Below are positions 26,258 to 35,521 of a DNA stretch of 64,000 nucleotides, piece after piece. The stretch covers positions 1 through 64,000 of the forward strand of contig JAITUU010000032.1 in NCBI GenBank assembly GCA_031286165.1, read 5' to 3'. Source of the stretch: Bacteroidales bacterium (GTDB taxonomy: Bacteria; Bacteroidota; Bacteroidia; Bacteroidales; UBA1715). Below the pieces are notes generated by a model. That model searched no databases. It saw nothing but the letters and a program-made list of their open reading frames with translations, and was not told where the DNA came from. A program made the translations under genes and the position numbers. Numbering within the stretch: position 1 is the first letter of the stretch; every line of letters begins with the position of its first letter.

Positions 26258-26737
26258 TTAATTATTAGTATCTTCCTGCAAAACAACTTCACCCAAGAGT
26301 GGTACTTCGTCAAGCGGCGGAGTTTCCGGTACCGGCATTATGCCCGAAAGTTGCCATTCGTCATCAGAATTTTGCTGCGTTTCGTTTCCTCCTTGCGTGC
26401 ATTTCGGATTGTCTTGCTGCTCTTGTTTTGTTGTATCTTGCGGCATAGGCATATCTCCTTGCAATGGTTGTTCTACGGCATCGCCCATACACGCCGCCAT
26501 AGAAAGTGCCACTCCCAGCGACACGGTGGCTATACTGATACGTTTTCCGGCGCATTTACGTTTATACAGTTCATTTTCTATATAGCGCAACTCCGCATCG
26601 CAGCGCGGACAAGTTCCTTTGCACTCGCCGACAAAGATACATTCTTCGGTACTGTACTCTATTTCATTTTCTTGTGCTATGCGCAGGCGAATTTCTTTCA
26701 GTTGTTCGCAAATATCTTTTCCTTTTGTCTTTTTCAT
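26258..26737 (-). CDS. Small Cys-rich protein with one membrane/lipoprotein segment, possible rSAM substrate
   Basis: 159 residues from the ATG at 26737, whose first bases overlap the radical SAM stop as ATGA; an ATG two codons earlier is possible. The N-terminus KKTKGKDICEQLKEIRLRIA is charged. Cys33, Cys39, Cys43 and Cys46 form CIFVGECKGTCPRC, a probable metal site, with Cys10 and Cys62 nearby. A hydrophobic stretch (about 67-82) ends in SMAAC83MGD, a lipobox-like site. The rest is a Pro/Gln/Asp-rich tail with Cys113. I recall similar KGKD...GTCPxC proteins in gut Bacteroidota without known function. Tight coupling to the radical SAM enzyme makes it a candidate substrate or partner. Confidence 0.8.
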   Translation of the reverse strand: MKKTKGKDICEQLKEIRLRIAQENEIEYSTEECIFVGECKGTCPRCDAELRYIENELYKRKCAGKRISIATVSLGVALSMAACMGDAVEQPLQGDMPMPQDTTKQEQQDNPKCTQGGNETQQNSDDEWQLSGIMPVPETPPLDEVPLLGEVVLQEDTNN

Positions 26738-27426
26738 ACGCATTTTATTCTGTTGGCATTATTATCGCCCATTAATTTAGATTCTCTTATATTTTTTTTG
26801 CGAGTGATGTTATAGGTAAAAATTTCAATATCGGTCAATCCCATTTCATGCAAAGTGCTCACGCTGGTTTCAATATCGGTTTCGGTATTATAATTCTCAA
26901 TTCTCGGCACGCGCACTCGTATTTTTTTAGACTTTCCTTGCTCTATCAAAAACTTCAAATTCGTAATTGTGTGCAAGTTACTCTTTTTTGTGTATTTTTC
27001 ATACGTTTCAGGATTCAAATCTTTGCAATCCACAATCCAATAATCTACCACAGATACGAGTTTTTCTATATTTTCAAAAGGAACATTCAGCGAAGTTTCC
27101 ATTGTTATCGTCCATTCCGCACCGCACATTTCGCGAAATTTCGCAATAAAATCGGGATATAAACAAGGTTCGCCGCCGCCAAAGGTAATTCCGCCGCCGG
27201 TTGCCGCAAAATACAAATTGTCTATTTTTACCGCATCGTACAATTCTTGGGGTGTATAGTGCTGTACTTTCGCATCAACACTCAGCGAATGAGGATTTAA
27301 ACAATATGCGCACCTAAGCGGACAGCCCCAAAACGCAGCCAACGTGGTTACTCCCACACCGTCTGTTGCCAAGCGATGGCGCGAAATTCCTATAAAGGGT
27401 GCAGGTTTATTTGTTTGTTTGTTCAC
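26734..27426 (-). CDS. Radical SAM enzyme (activating-enzyme-like)
   Basis: 230 residues from a GTG start at 27426, which overlaps the ABC ATPase gene by 20 bp. The cluster motif is C35xxxC39xxC42 (GCPLRCAYC), followed by GGGITFGGGEPCLYPDF (about 76-92), the SAM-binding GGE motif in the form used by pyruvate formate-lyase and ribonucleotide reductase activases. There is no second ferredoxin-type cluster and no SPASM Cys set at the C-terminus. No glycyl-radical enzyme is in the window, so modification of the Cys-rich protein encoded next is one explanation. The gene overlaps that neighbour by 4 bp. Confidence 0.88.
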   Translation of the reverse strand: MNKQTNKPAPFIGISRHRLATDGVGVTTLAAFWGCPLRCAYCLNPHSLSVDAKVQHYTPQELYDAVKIDNLYFAATGGGITFGGGEPCLYPDFIAKFREMCGAEWTITMETSLNVPFENIEKLVSVVDYWIVDCKDLNPETYEKYTKKSNLHTITNLKFLIEQGKSKKIRVRVPRIENYNTETDIETSVSTLHEMGLTDIEIFTYNITRKKNIRESKLMGDNNANRIKCV

Positions 27427-28333
27427 GACTCACCAAATCTATAAAAATACTGTGCATATCAGGAATTACCTGCGAAAATGACACTATTGCGCCAAACTGC
27501 GTGCAGTGGCGTATCACATCGTTTGCCGAAGAATTGTCGAGCAACTCCAACACAAATTCACTTTGTTCGTCCTCTTTATGTTGTTCTATAATTTTATACG
27601 AAGTATTGAGCGAAAGCATCAAGGTATCTACATAACCCGAAAAACGAATGCGATATTGATTTTTCGCAAAACTTTGCTTGATGTGCGCAAGATTTCCTTC
27701 AAGAATTTTTTCAGATTTATGAATCAAAGCAATGGAATTGCACAATTCTTCCACAGAATTCATATTATGCGTAGAAAGAATAATAGTCATACCTTCTGCT
27801 TTCAAACGCAAAATTTCTTCCTTCAATCGCTGTGCATTCACAGGGTCGAATCCACTAAATGGTTCATCGAGTACAAGAATTTTCGGTTTATGAATAACCG
27901 ATACTATGAACTGAATTTTTTGTTGCATTCCTTTTGAGAGTTCCTCCACTTTTTTGTGCTCCCAATTTTGAATTTGCAAGCGTTCTGTCCACAAATTCAA
28001 TTCGTGCTGGGCATTGTGGCGGCTCATGCCTTTGAGTGCCGCAAAATAATAAATTTGTTCGGCAACTTTCATTTTTTTATACAATCCGCGTTCTTCGGGC
28101 AAATAGCCCATACGGTGCACATCGGCGGCTGCAAGTGACTGCGAATTGATGGTAATACTACCACTATCGGCAGTAAAAATTTGATTTAAAATGCGTATAA
28201 ACGTAGTTTTTCCGGCACCATTTGGACCCAGCAAACCGAAAATTTCTCCTTCGGCTATCGACACACTCACATTGTTCAATGCTTTGGTGTTGGCAAATTC
28301 TTTTGAAATATTCTGTGCGCAAATGTAAGTCAT
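27407..28333 (-). CDS. ABC transporter ATP-binding protein
   Basis: 308 residues. Walker A LLGPNGAGKTT (about 34-44), Q-loop GYLPEERGLYKKM, signature LSKGMQQK (about 131-138), Walker B ILVLDEPFSGFDP (about 151-163) and switch His in LSTHN. A C-terminal domain (about 220-308) of the DUF4162 kind is common on NatA-like ATPases. The cognate permease is probably 24900-26237. The start is 15 bp after the proB stop, so all five genes may be one transcript. Confidence 0.93.
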   Translation of the reverse strand: MTYICAQNISKEFANTKALNNVSVSIAEGEIFGLLGPNGAGKTTFIRILNQIFTADSGSITINSQSLAAADVHRMGYLPEERGLYKKMKVAEQIYYFAALKGMSRHNAQHELNLWTERLQIQNWEHKKVEELSKGMQQKIQFIVSVIHKPKILVLDEPFSGFDPVNAQRLKEEILRLKAEGMTIILSTHNMNSVEELCNSIALIHKSEKILEGNLAHIKQSFAKNQYRIRFSGYVDTLMLSLNTSYKIIEQHKEDEQSEFVLELLDNSSANDVIRHCTQFGAIVSFSQVIPDMHSIFIDLVSREQTNK

Positions 28334-28348
28334 AATTCTTCGTTTTTT

Positions 28349-29152
28349 TTACACATTTGCCGGCGCAACAAAAAGCGTCCCCAAATCATCGCCATTCAAA
28401 ATATTATACAATATATGTGGGTCTTCGGCATTGGCTATTATGGTATCTATATTGTCGGCATGGCAAATTTGCACTGCCGTAATTTTAGTACTCATCCCCC
28501 CCGTGCCAAAACTTGAACCGGCATCGCCCGCTTTTGCCTCCACATCACTATCTATGTGCGTTACTATGGGAATCCGCTTTGCTTCGGGATTTTTGCGCGG
28601 GTCGCTATCAAAAAATCCGTCAATATCGGAAAGCATAATGAGTAAATCTGCTTTACAAATAGATGCAACCATTGCCGAAAGACGGTCGTTGTCGCCCACC
28701 ACAATTTCATCGGTTGCCACAGTATCGTTTTCATTCACTATGGGCACTGCGCCAAATTCCAGCAATTTTGCAAAGGTATTTTCAGCGTTTTTGTGTTTCA
28801 TTGCATCGGTAATTACATCGTAAGTCAAGAGCACTTGCCCCACATGAATGGCGTGAATACCGAAAAATTTCCGATAGATTTTTGCCAATACCGCCTGCCC
28901 TATTGCCGCCGCCGCCTGTTTGTCGGGAATACTCACCGGACGTTTTTTTTGCCCTAATTTACTCACTCCCACCGCAATAGAACCCGAAGACACCAACACA
29001 ACCTGTTTACCTTGTCGTTTCAGCGTGGCTATTACATTCACCAACTGTTCTATGCGTGCAAAATTCATGCGTCCATTGGGAAAGGTGAGCGAAGAAGTTC
29101 CTATTTTTATAACAATGCGCTTTTTTGAGCGAAGTTTTTCTCTGTAATTCAT
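28349..29152 (-). CDS. proB: Glutamate 5-kinase, short form without PUA domain
   Basis: ProB phosphorylates glutamate at the gamma carboxyl, the first step of proline synthesis. 267 residues from the ATG at 29152 (MNYREKLRSKKRIVIKIGTS). Amino acid kinase motifs: VIKIGTSSLTF, VLVSSGSIAVGVSKLG, VPIVNENDTV, FGDNDxLS-like GDNDRLSAMVA and GTGGMSTKITA. The C-terminal PUA domain of the E. coli enzyme is missing, as in many short ProB proteins. No proA is adjacent. Confidence 0.93.
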   Translation of the reverse strand: MNYREKLRSKKRIVIKIGTSSLTFPNGRMNFARIEQLVNVIATLKRQGKQVVLVSSGSIAVGVSKLGQKKRPVSIPDKQAAAAIGQAVLAKIYRKFFGIHAIHVGQVLLTYDVITDAMKHKNAENTFAKLLEFGAVPIVNENDTVATDEIVVGDNDRLSAMVASICKADLLIMLSDIDGFFDSDPRKNPEAKRIPIVTHIDSDVEAKAGDAGSSFGTGGMSTKITAVQICHADNIDTIIANAEDPHILYNILNGDDLGTLFVAPANV

Positions 29153-29177
29153 TGCTTTGTGTAACAAAATATAGTGG

Positions 29178-29185
29178 CAAATATA
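29178..29185 (-). promoter_or_regulatory. -7 box for proB and the following operon
   Basis: On the minus strand TATATTTG matches TAnnTTTG and lies 25 bp before the proB ATG. Confidence 0.5.
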
Positions 29186-29240
29186 CAAATTAAATCGTTA
29201 TGCAACACACATTCGCACTTCCATATTGCGCATAAAAAAA

Positions 29241-29268
29241 GAGATTGCTTTTTGCAAAGCAACCTCTC
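29241..29268 (-). terminator. Terminator of the ribosomal protein operon
   Basis: A minus-strand hairpin pairs TTGCTT/AAGCAA and GAGA/TCTC with a two-base bulge, followed by seven U residues (A-run 29234-29240). It lies 25 bp after the rplQ stop and is the only hairpin of this strength seen between rpsL and here. Confidence 0.75.
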
Positions 29269-29292
29269 CTTTCTATGAAAAAACAACTTTTT

Positions 29293-29772
29293 TTATTCTT
29301 CTGTTTTTGCAGGTTCTGCGGTAGCAGCCTCTGGTTGCGCAGTTGCTTTTTTAGCACGACTACGGCGTACCGGTGCTTTTTTCGCAGGTGTTTTCCCTTC
29401 TTTCACGTATGTTTCGTTGAAATCAACCAATTCAATGTAGCACATTTCAGCAGCATCTCCCAAGCGAGCACCCAATTTGATTATGCGAGTGTAACCTCCG
29501 GGACGGGTTGCAACTTTTACCGAAACTTCACGAAACAATTCCGTTACCGCAAACTTGTTTTGTAAATATTTGAATACGATACGACGTGAATGTGTAGAAT
29601 CCTCTTTTGATTTGGTAATCAGTGGATCCACATATTTTTGTAAAGCCTTTGCTTTTGCAACAGTTGTTTTTATGCGTTTGTGCATAATCAGTGAAGTTGC
29701 CATATTTGAAAGCAGAGCTGCTCTGTGCTCATGCGTTCTTCCTAAATGATTTATTTTTTTTCCGTGTCTCAT
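29293..29772 (-). CDS. rplQ: 50S ribosomal protein L17
   Basis: 159 residues. The L17 core begins with [20 protein letters not shown] and runs to about residue 120. A C-terminal Ala/Lys/Pro-rich tail from about residue 125 ([17 protein letters not shown]...) extends the protein beyond the E. coli form, a common Bacteroidota feature. It is the last gene of the operon, 13 bp after rpoA. Confidence 0.97.
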   Translation of the reverse strand: MRHGKKINHLGRTHEHRAALLSNMATSLIMHKRIKTTVAKAKALQKYVDPLITKSKEDSTHSRRIVFKYLQNKFAVTELFREVSVKVATRPGGYTRIIKLGARLGDAAEMCYIELVDFNETYVKEGKTPAKKAPVRRSRAKKATAQPEAATAEPAKTEE

Positions 29773-29785
29773 TGCGTCTCTATAA

Positions 29786-30781
29786 TTATTCTTTATCTAA
29801 TTTATATTTGCTTATATCCATACCAAACGTAAGGTTTAAGTCTTCCAAAAGTTCGTCTAATTCAGTAAGTGATTTTTTACCGAAATTTCTGAATTTCAAT
29901 AGGTCGTTTTTGTTGAACGATACCAATTCTCCAAGAGTTTCTACATCGGCTGCTTTCAAGCAGTTGAGTGCTCTTACACTCAAATCCATATCTACCAAGC
30001 GCGATTTCAATAATTGACGCATGTGCAATACTTCTTCGTCGAACTCTTCGTTACCGAATTTATCCTCATTTTCCACAGTGATTTTCTCGTCTGAGAACAA
30101 CATAAAGTGATGAATCAAAATTTTCGCAGTTTCTTTCAACGCATCTTTCGGGTGAATTGAACCATCGGTTTTGATTTCCAACACCAATTTTTCAAAGTCA
30201 GTTTTTTGCTCTACACGATAATTTTCTATGGTATATTTCACATTTTTGATAGGTGTGAAAATAGAATCTACCGGAATTACGCCAAATTCTGCTCCCAACA
30301 TTTTATTTTCTTCGGCAGGCACATATCCACGTCCTTTGTCAATCCAAAAATCAATTTTGAGTTTCACAGGAGCATTAATATTGCAAATTACCAACTCAGT
30401 GTTGAGTACTTGAAAATTAGTTAAATACGCATTCAAATCGCCTGCGGTGAATTTATCTTTGCCTGCTACGGTAATCGAAACTTTTTCCGATTGAGCATTT
30501 TCCGAAGAAACTCTTTTGAAACGAATTTGTTTGATGTTCAAAACTATTTCAGTTACATCTTCCACTACACCTTTTATGGTAGAAAATTCATGGTCCACAC
30601 CATCAATTTTAATATTTGTTACCGCATATCCTTCGAGAGAAGAAAGTAGCACACGGCGAATGGCATTACCCACTGTAATTCCATATCCCGGTTCTAAGGG
30701 GCGAAATTCAAATATTCCTACGTTGTTATCCGATTCAAGCATTATAACTTTATCGGGTTTTTGAAATGCTAATATTGCCAT
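29786..30781 (-). CDS. rpoA: RNA polymerase subunit alpha
   Basis: 331 residues from the ATG at 30781 ([15 protein letters not shown]); a TTG two codons upstream is less likely. The N-terminal dimerisation domain (about 1-230) has [20 protein letters not shown]. The C-terminal domain shows [19 protein letters not shown] and [20 protein letters not shown], the helix-hairpin-helix that contacts DNA and activators. It sits between rpsD and rplQ as in most bacteria. Confidence 0.98.
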   Translation of the reverse strand: MAILAFQKPDKVIMLESDNNVGIFEFRPLEPGYGITVGNAIRRVLLSSLEGYAVTNIKIDGVDHEFSTIKGVVEDVTEIVLNIKQIRFKRVSSENAQSEKVSITVAGKDKFTAGDLNAYLTNFQVLNTELVICNINAPVKLKIDFWIDKGRGYVPAEENKMLGAEFGVIPVDSIFTPIKNVKYTIENYRVEQKTDFEKLVLEIKTDGSIHPKDALKETAKILIHHFMLFSDEKITVENEDKFGNEEFDEEVLHMRQLLKSRLVDMDLSVRALNCLKAADVETLGELVSFNKNDLLKFRNFGKKSLTELDELLEDLNLTFGMDISKYKLDKE

Positions 30782-30803
30782 AGACAAAAGTCTTACTTAA
30801 TTA

Positions 30804-31412
30804 TTATTTAGAGTAAAGTTCTACTATTAATTGTTCTTTGATAGTTTCCGGTATTTCGGTACGTTCCGGAATGTTAAGGAATTTTCCTTGCATTTCGTTT
30901 TTATCAAATTCCAACCATGAATATTTACTTACCGAATTGGTACTCAGTGATGATTGTACAATTTCCAAACTGCGTGATTTTTCGCGTACTGCTATAATAT
31001 CGCCCGGTTTCACGCTGTATGATGGAATATTTACCACTTTACCATTTACCGTAATATGACGGTGTGAAACCAACTGACGCGCAGCATTACGAGTTGATGC
31101 AATTCCTAAGCGATATACTACATTGTCCAAACGTTGTTCCAATAATTGAATCAAAATTTCACCCGTAATACCCGGACGGCGATTTGCCTCGTGAAATAAA
31201 TTTTCAAATTGGCGTTCCAATACGCCGTACATATATTTTGCTTTTTGTTTTTCTTGTAATTGCACACCATACACCGATTTTTTACCTCTGCGTTTTGATG
31301 GTCCGTGCTGTCCGGGTGCGTAATTTTTCTTTTGCAATGCACTATCGGGTCCGTAAATTGGTTCGCCGAATTTGCGTGCTATTTTTGAAGTTGGTCCTGT
31401 GTATCTTGCCAT
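30804..31412 (-). CDS. rpsD: 30S ribosomal protein S4
   Basis: 202 residues. [20 protein letters not shown] replaces the Cys-containing N-terminus, so this is the zinc-free form. The S4 RNA-binding domain is at about 93-155 ([20 protein letters not shown]). S4 is a primary 16S binder and nucleates 30S assembly. Confidence 0.98.
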   Translation of the reverse strand: MARYTGPTSKIARKFGEPIYGPDSALQKKNYAPGQHGPSKRRGKKSVYGVQLQEKQKAKYMYGVLERQFENLFHEANRRPGITGEILIQLLEQRLDNVVYRLGIASTRNAARQLVSHRHITVNGKVVNIPSYSVKPGDIIAVREKSRSLEIVQSSLSTNSVSKYSWLEFDKNEMQGKFLNIPERTEIPETIKEQLIVELYSK

Positions 31413-31433
31413 TATTCAAATCGTATTAAATTT

Positions 31434-31820
31434 TTAAACTCTTCTTCTTTTCGGAGGGCGACAACCATTGTGTGGAAGTGGGGTTACATCTACTATTTCT
31501 GTAACTTCTATTCCTGCATTGTGAATTGTACGAATTGCAGACTCACGTCCGGCTCCCGGTCCTTTTACAAACACTTTTACTCTGCGCAAACCTAAATCAA
31601 AGGCTTCTTTTGCACAATCGGTTGCAGCCATTTGTGCAGCATAAGGAGTGTTTTTCTTTGAGCCTCTAAATCCTTTTTTACCCGATGACGACCATGATAT
31701 TACTTGACCTTCTCCATTGGTAAGGGTTACAATAATATTGTTGAACGATGCGTGTATGTGCGCTTGTCCTGCGGCATCAACCTTTACAATCTTTTTTACT
31801 GACTTTGTCTTTTTAGCCAT
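31434..31820 (-). CDS. rpsK: 30S ribosomal protein S11
   Basis: 128 residues. A Lys-rich start is followed by [36 protein letters not shown] and the terminal [15 protein letters not shown], all diagnostic. S11 lines the mRNA exit platform. It is 18 bp downstream of rpsM. Confidence 0.98.
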   Translation of the reverse strand: MAKKTKSVKKIVKVDAAGQAHIHASFNNIIVTLTNGEGQVISWSSSGKKGFRGSKKNTPYAAQMAATDCAKEAFDLGLRRVKVFVKGPGAGRESAIRTIHNAGIEVTEIVDVTPLPHNGCRPPKRRRV

Positions 31821-31838
31821 AATAAATTCTAATTAATT

Positions 31839-32216
31839 TTATTTAGTTACTTTTTTCTTGTTAGCAACTGTTTTTTTCTTTCCTTTTCTTGTACGAGCAT
31901 TGTTTTTCGTAGATTGTCCTCTCACAGGTAATCCTAAACGATGGCGTATTCCTCTGTAACAACCTATGTCCATCAAGCGTTTGATGTTCAACTGTACTTC
32001 CGAACGCAATTCGCCCTCTACTTTAAATTCTTCAGATATTACATTACGGATTGAAGTAGTTTGATGGTCGTCCCAATCTTTTACTTTCGTGTTTTTATCC
32101 ACGCCGGCTTTATCTAAAATTTTAACAGCACTTGAACGTCCTATACCATATATATAGGTCAATGCTATTTCTCCTCGTTTGTTTTTTGGTAAATCAATAC
32201 CAGATATTCTTGCCAT
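31839..32216 (-). CDS. rpsM: 30S ribosomal protein S13
   Basis: 125 residues, beginning [20 protein letters not shown] with [10 protein letters not shown] and [17 protein letters not shown] in the helix-two-turn-helix. The basic tail ([16 protein letters not shown]) reaches toward the P-site tRNA. Confidence 0.98.
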   Translation of the reverse strand: MARISGIDLPKNKRGEIALTYIYGIGRSSAVKILDKAGVDKNTKVKDWDDHQTTSIRNVISEEFKVEGELRSEVQLNIKRLMDIGCYRGIRHRLGLPVRGQSTKNNARTRKGKKKTVANKKKVTK

Positions 32217-32253
32217 AATACTTACTTTGAAATTGTGTGCAAAATTATAAAAA

Positions 32254-32370
32254 TTATCCTTGTCTTTGTTTAAATTTCGGATTTTTTTTGTTAATAACGT
32301 AAATTCTTCCTTTTCGGCGAACTATTTTACATTCGCTACTTCTTTTTTTTACTGATGCTCGAACTTTCAT
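32254..32370 (-). CDS. rpmJ: 50S ribosomal protein L36
   Basis: 38 residues, easily missed because of length. The minus strand from the ATG at 32370 reads [20 protein letters not shown] and ends [14 protein letters not shown] before TAA. Only one Cys is left of the usual four zinc ligands, so this is the zinc-independent form. It lies between infA (10 bp) and rpsM. Confidence 0.96.
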   Translation of the reverse strand: MKVRASVKKRSSECKIVRRKGRIYVINKKNPKFKQRQG

Positions 32371-32380
32371 ATCCTTTGTT

Positions 32381-32599
32381 TTATTTATATCGAAATGTTA
32401 TTCTTCCTTTCGTTAAATCATACAGCGACATCTCAACTTTCACTTTATCGCCCGGCAATATTCGTATGAAATGCTGACGCATTTTTCCCGATATGTGCGC
32501 GATTATTATATGTCCGTTGTTCAATTGAACTCGAAACATTGCATTCGACAATGCCTCTACGATTGTACCGTCTTGTTCGATTGATTGTTGTTTTGCCAT
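32381..32599 (-). CDS. infA: Translation initiation factor IF-1
   Basis: 72 residues, a single OB-fold. Diagnostic parts are [39 protein letters not shown] and [13 protein letters not shown]. It directly follows secY; the map gene often found between them is absent. Confidence 0.98.
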   Translation of the reverse strand: MAKQQSIEQDGTIVEALSNAMFRVQLNNGHIIIAHISGKMRQHFIRILPGDKVKVEMSLYDLTKGRITFRYK

Positions 32600-32622
32600 A
32601 TACGTTTACTCTATTCTAATTA

Positions 32623-33963
32623 TTAAATTGCGTTTGCCATCATTCCCGATGAACGTCCCTTGATTCGTCCGGTTTTCATCAAACCGTCATAATGTCTGTT
32701 CAATAAATGACTTTCTATTTGTTGTAATGTATCCAATATTACACCCACCATAATGAGCAGCGATGTTCCGCCAAAAAATTGAGCGAACTGGTTACTCACT
32801 CCGGCTACTGTGGCAAACGCCGGCAATATTGCCACGATTGCTAAGAATATAGAACCCGGAAGAGTAATGCGTGATATTACATTGTCTATAAACTCTGCGG
32901 TTTTTTTGCCCGGTTTAATGCCGGGTATAAATCCACCGTTACGTTTCAATTCTTCGGCTATTTGCTGCGGATTCATAGTAATGGCAGTGTAAAAATAGGT
33001 AAACAATATAATTAAAATTGCATACACTAAATTGTACCACACGCCAGTATAGTTGGCAAATGCCGACAAAAATCCCGAAGCACTGCCCGTTGCCGAAAAT
33101 CCTGCTACGGTAATCGGAATAAACATCAATGCTTGCGCAAAAATGATAGGCATTACACCCGCAGCATTCACTTTCAACGGTAAATACTGACGAACACCGC
33201 CGTATTGTTTGTTTCCAACCACGCGTTTTGCGTATTGCACCGGTATTCTTCGCGTACCTTGTACCAAAAGGATTGCCAGCGTAATAATTACAAGCAGCAT
33301 AAGCATTTCGAGTAAGAATACTATCAATCCTCCCGCACCTTCTATGCGTACTCCAAATTCTTGGAACAGTGCCGATGGAAAGCGTGCAATGATACCTATC
33401 ATAATGATAAGTGAAATACCATTACCCAAACCTTTGTCGGTTATGCGCTCGCCAAGCCACATTACAAACATGGTGCCTGCTATCAATACTATAATAGACG
33501 ATACCCAGAACAACCCGCCTTGTACCAAAATTGCTTCGGGCGGTACCATGTTTTTTAAGTTACCCAAGTAACTCGGAGCCTGCGCCGCGCATATCAATAC
33601 AGTGAGCAAACGGGTAATTTGAGTGATTTTTTTACGTCCGCTCTCGCCTTCTTTCTGCAATCGCTGAAAGTACGGAATGGCTATACCGAACAACTGCACC
33701 ACGATAGATGCCGAAATGTAAGGCATAATACCCAGCGCAAATACCGAAGCATTGGCAAAGGCACCCCCTGAGAACATATTAATCAAACTCAACAAACCCG
33801 AATCGGCTTGTGCTGCCAATTTTTCCAACCCGTCAGGGTCTATTCCCGGCAATACCACAAACGAACCCAAGCGGTAGATTAATATCAAACCCAATGTAAA
33901 TAAAATTCGAGAGCGTAACTCTTGAATTTTATAAATGTTTTTTAAGGTTTCTATGAATTTCAT
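32623..33963 (-). CDS. secY: Preprotein translocase subunit SecY
   Basis: 446 residues with about ten membrane helices. The protein has the plug and pore region near residues 60-80 (FSGGAFANASVFALGIMPYI), the SecY signature around GLGNGISLIIMIGI, and cytoplasmic loop RRIPVQYAKRVVGN. It forms the inner-membrane export channel used by all signal-peptide proteins in this window. It is 12 bp after rplO in the spc section. Confidence 0.97.
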   Translation of the reverse strand: MKFIETLKNIYKIQELRSRILFTLGLILIYRLGSFVVLPGIDPDGLEKLAAQADSGLLSLINMFSGGAFANASVFALGIMPYISASIVVQLFGIAIPYFQRLQKEGESGRKKITQITRLLTVLICAAQAPSYLGNLKNMVPPEAILVQGGLFWVSSIIVLIAGTMFVMWLGERITDKGLGNGISLIIMIGIIARFPSALFQEFGVRIEGAGGLIVFLLEMLMLLVIITLAILLVQGTRRIPVQYAKRVVGNKQYGGVRQYLPLKVNAAGVMPIIFAQALMFIPITVAGFSATGSASGFLSAFANYTGVWYNLVYAILIILFTYFYTAITMNPQQIAEELKRNGGFIPGIKPGKKTAEFIDNVISRITLPGSIFLAIVAILPAFATVAGVSNQFAQFFGGTSLLIMVGVILDTLQQIESHLLNRHYDGLMKTGRIKGRSSGMMANAI

Positions 33964-33975
33964 TGTGTTATTAGA

Positions 33976-34422
33976 TTACAGTTGTTCAATAGAACCACCT
34001 TGTGCTTCAATAATTTCTTGTGCTTTTTTCGAGAACGCATCTACCTTAATACTCACTTTGGTAGAAAGGGTGCCTTTCGCCAAAATTTTTATTAAATCGT
34101 TTTTCGATGCTAATCCACATTCAACGAACACACTATTGTCCAATTCTGTGATTTTTCTGCTATCAACTATGCTTTGAACAGAACTCAAATTGATTGCTTT
34201 GTATTCTACTCGGTTGATATTTTTAAATCCGAATTTTGGCACACGGCGTTGCAATGGCATTTGACCGCCTTCAAAACCTTTTTTCTTTGAATAACCACTA
34301 CGTGATTTCGCACCTTTGTGTCCACGTGTACTGGTTCCACCTTTTCCCGAACCGGCTCCACGACCGATTTTTTTGCTTGATTTTGTAGAACCTTTTGCTG
34401 GTTTTAATGTCTCTAAATTCAT
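33976..34422 (-). CDS. rplO: 50S ribosomal protein L15
   Basis: 148 residues. The Gly-rich N-terminal extension GRGAGSGKGGTSTRGHKGAK and the FEGGQMPLQRRVPKFGF motif identify L15; the C-terminal globular part ends KKAQEIIEAQGGSIEQL. Confidence 0.98.
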   Translation of the reverse strand: MNLETLKPAKGSTKSSKKIGRGAGSGKGGTSTRGHKGAKSRSGYSKKKGFEGGQMPLQRRVPKFGFKNINRVEYKAINLSSVQSIVDSRKITELDNSVFVECGLASKNDLIKILAKGTLSTKVSIKVDAFSKKAQEIIEAQGGSIEQL

Positions 34423-34429
34423 TGTTATA

Positions 34430-34609
34430 CTATATTTCTTCTGTTACAACTAAGTGTTTCACTTTATCTATCATGCCTGCTATTGCCGGATTTAGTTCTT
34501 TTTCTACCGATGAGTTGATTTTTCCCAATCCTAAGGCTTCAAGTATTAACTTTTGATTATTCGGTCTTCCGATTTTACTTCTTTTGAGTGTTATGCGTAC
34601 TTTCGACAT
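34430..34609 (-). CDS. rpmD: 50S ribosomal protein L30
   Basis: 59 residues, short but clear. The minus strand from the ATG at 34609 gives [16 protein letters not shown], then [14 protein letters not shown] and [13 protein letters not shown] before TAG at 34430. It is placed between rpsE and rplO, the standard spc position. Confidence 0.96.
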   Translation of the reverse strand: MSKVRITLKRSKIGRPNNQKLILEALGLGKINSSVEKELNPAIAGMIDKVKHLVVTEEI

Positions 34610-34621
34610 AATTTCTGATTT

Positions 34622-35134
34622 TTATCCGTTAAATACTTTTGATAATTCTACTCTACGTTGCTGTGCTACCATATTGGCATCACGCATTTCCGAAAGAGCC
34701 TTAAATGTTGCTTTCACCACATTGTGTGGGTTTGACGAACCTTTTGATTTTGCCAACACGTCTGTAATTCCCGCACTTTCAAGCACTGCACGCATTGCGC
34801 CACCTGCTTTTACTCCCGTACCATGCGATGCCGGTTTCATAAACACGGTTGCTCCGCTGTATTTTGTTTCTTGTTGGTGAGGTACAGTTCCTTTGATAAT
34901 AGGTACTTTGATGAGATTTTTTTTCGCATCTTCCACTCCTTTTGCAATCGCTGCGGTTACTTCACCGGCTTTTCCCAAACCGTATCCTACGATACCGTTT
35001 TCATCGCCCACCACTACTATTGCAGAAAAACTGAATGTTCTACCACCTTTGGTTACTTTGGTAACGCGGTTGATTGCTACTAATCTATCTTTTAACTCTA
35101 AATCAGCTGTTCTAACTTTTCTAATATTATCCAT
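34622..35134 (-). CDS. rpsE: 30S ribosomal protein S5
   Basis: 170 residues. [20 protein letters not shown] and [20 protein letters not shown] mark the dsRNA-binding-like N-terminal domain; the C-terminal domain has [20 protein letters not shown]. The residues tied to accuracy and spectinomycin response (loop around VTKGG) look wild type. Confidence 0.98.
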   Translation of the reverse strand: MDNIRKVRTADLELKDRLVAINRVTKVTKGGRTFSFSAIVVVGDENGIVGYGLGKAGEVTAAIAKGVEDAKKNLIKVPIIKGTVPHQQETKYSGATVFMKPASHGTGVKAGGAMRAVLESAGITDVLAKSKGSSNPHNVVKATFKALSEMRDANMVAQQRRVELSKVFNG

Positions 35135-35140
35135 ATTCGG

Positions 35141-35503
35141 TTAAAAATTTAATCCATTACTACGTGCGGCTTCTGCCAATGATTTCACTCTACCATGATA
35201 CAGGTAGCCATTGCGGTCAAATACTACGGTACTCAATCCTTGTGCGCTTGCTTTTTTGGCTGCTGCCTCGCCCACTATCGCTGCTTGCTCAATTTTTGTT
35301 TTACCGGCACATTGTGCGGCAATCTCTTTGTCAAGCGACGAAACTGCGAGCAACGTTGCTCCGGCATTATCGTCAATTAATTGTACTGATATTTGTTTGT
35401 TACTTCTAAAAACGCTCATGCGGGGACGCTCTGCGGTGCCGCTTACGATTTTTCGTATGCGTTTTTTTATTCTGAATCTTCTTTCTGTTTTTGTGATAGC
35501 CAT
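35141..35503 (-). CDS. rplR: 50S ribosomal protein L18
   Basis: 120 residues. [20 protein letters not shown] and the C-terminal [20 protein letters not shown] are diagnostic. L18 binds 5S rRNA in the central protuberance. Confidence 0.98.
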   Translation of the reverse strand: MAITKTERRFRIKKRIRKIVSGTAERPRMSVFRSNKQISVQLIDDNAGATLLAVSSLDKEIAAQCAGKTKIEQAAIVGEAAAKKASAQGLSTVVFDRNGYLYHGRVKSLAEAARSNGLNF

Positions 35504-35521
35504 CTTCTCAACTATTTTTTA

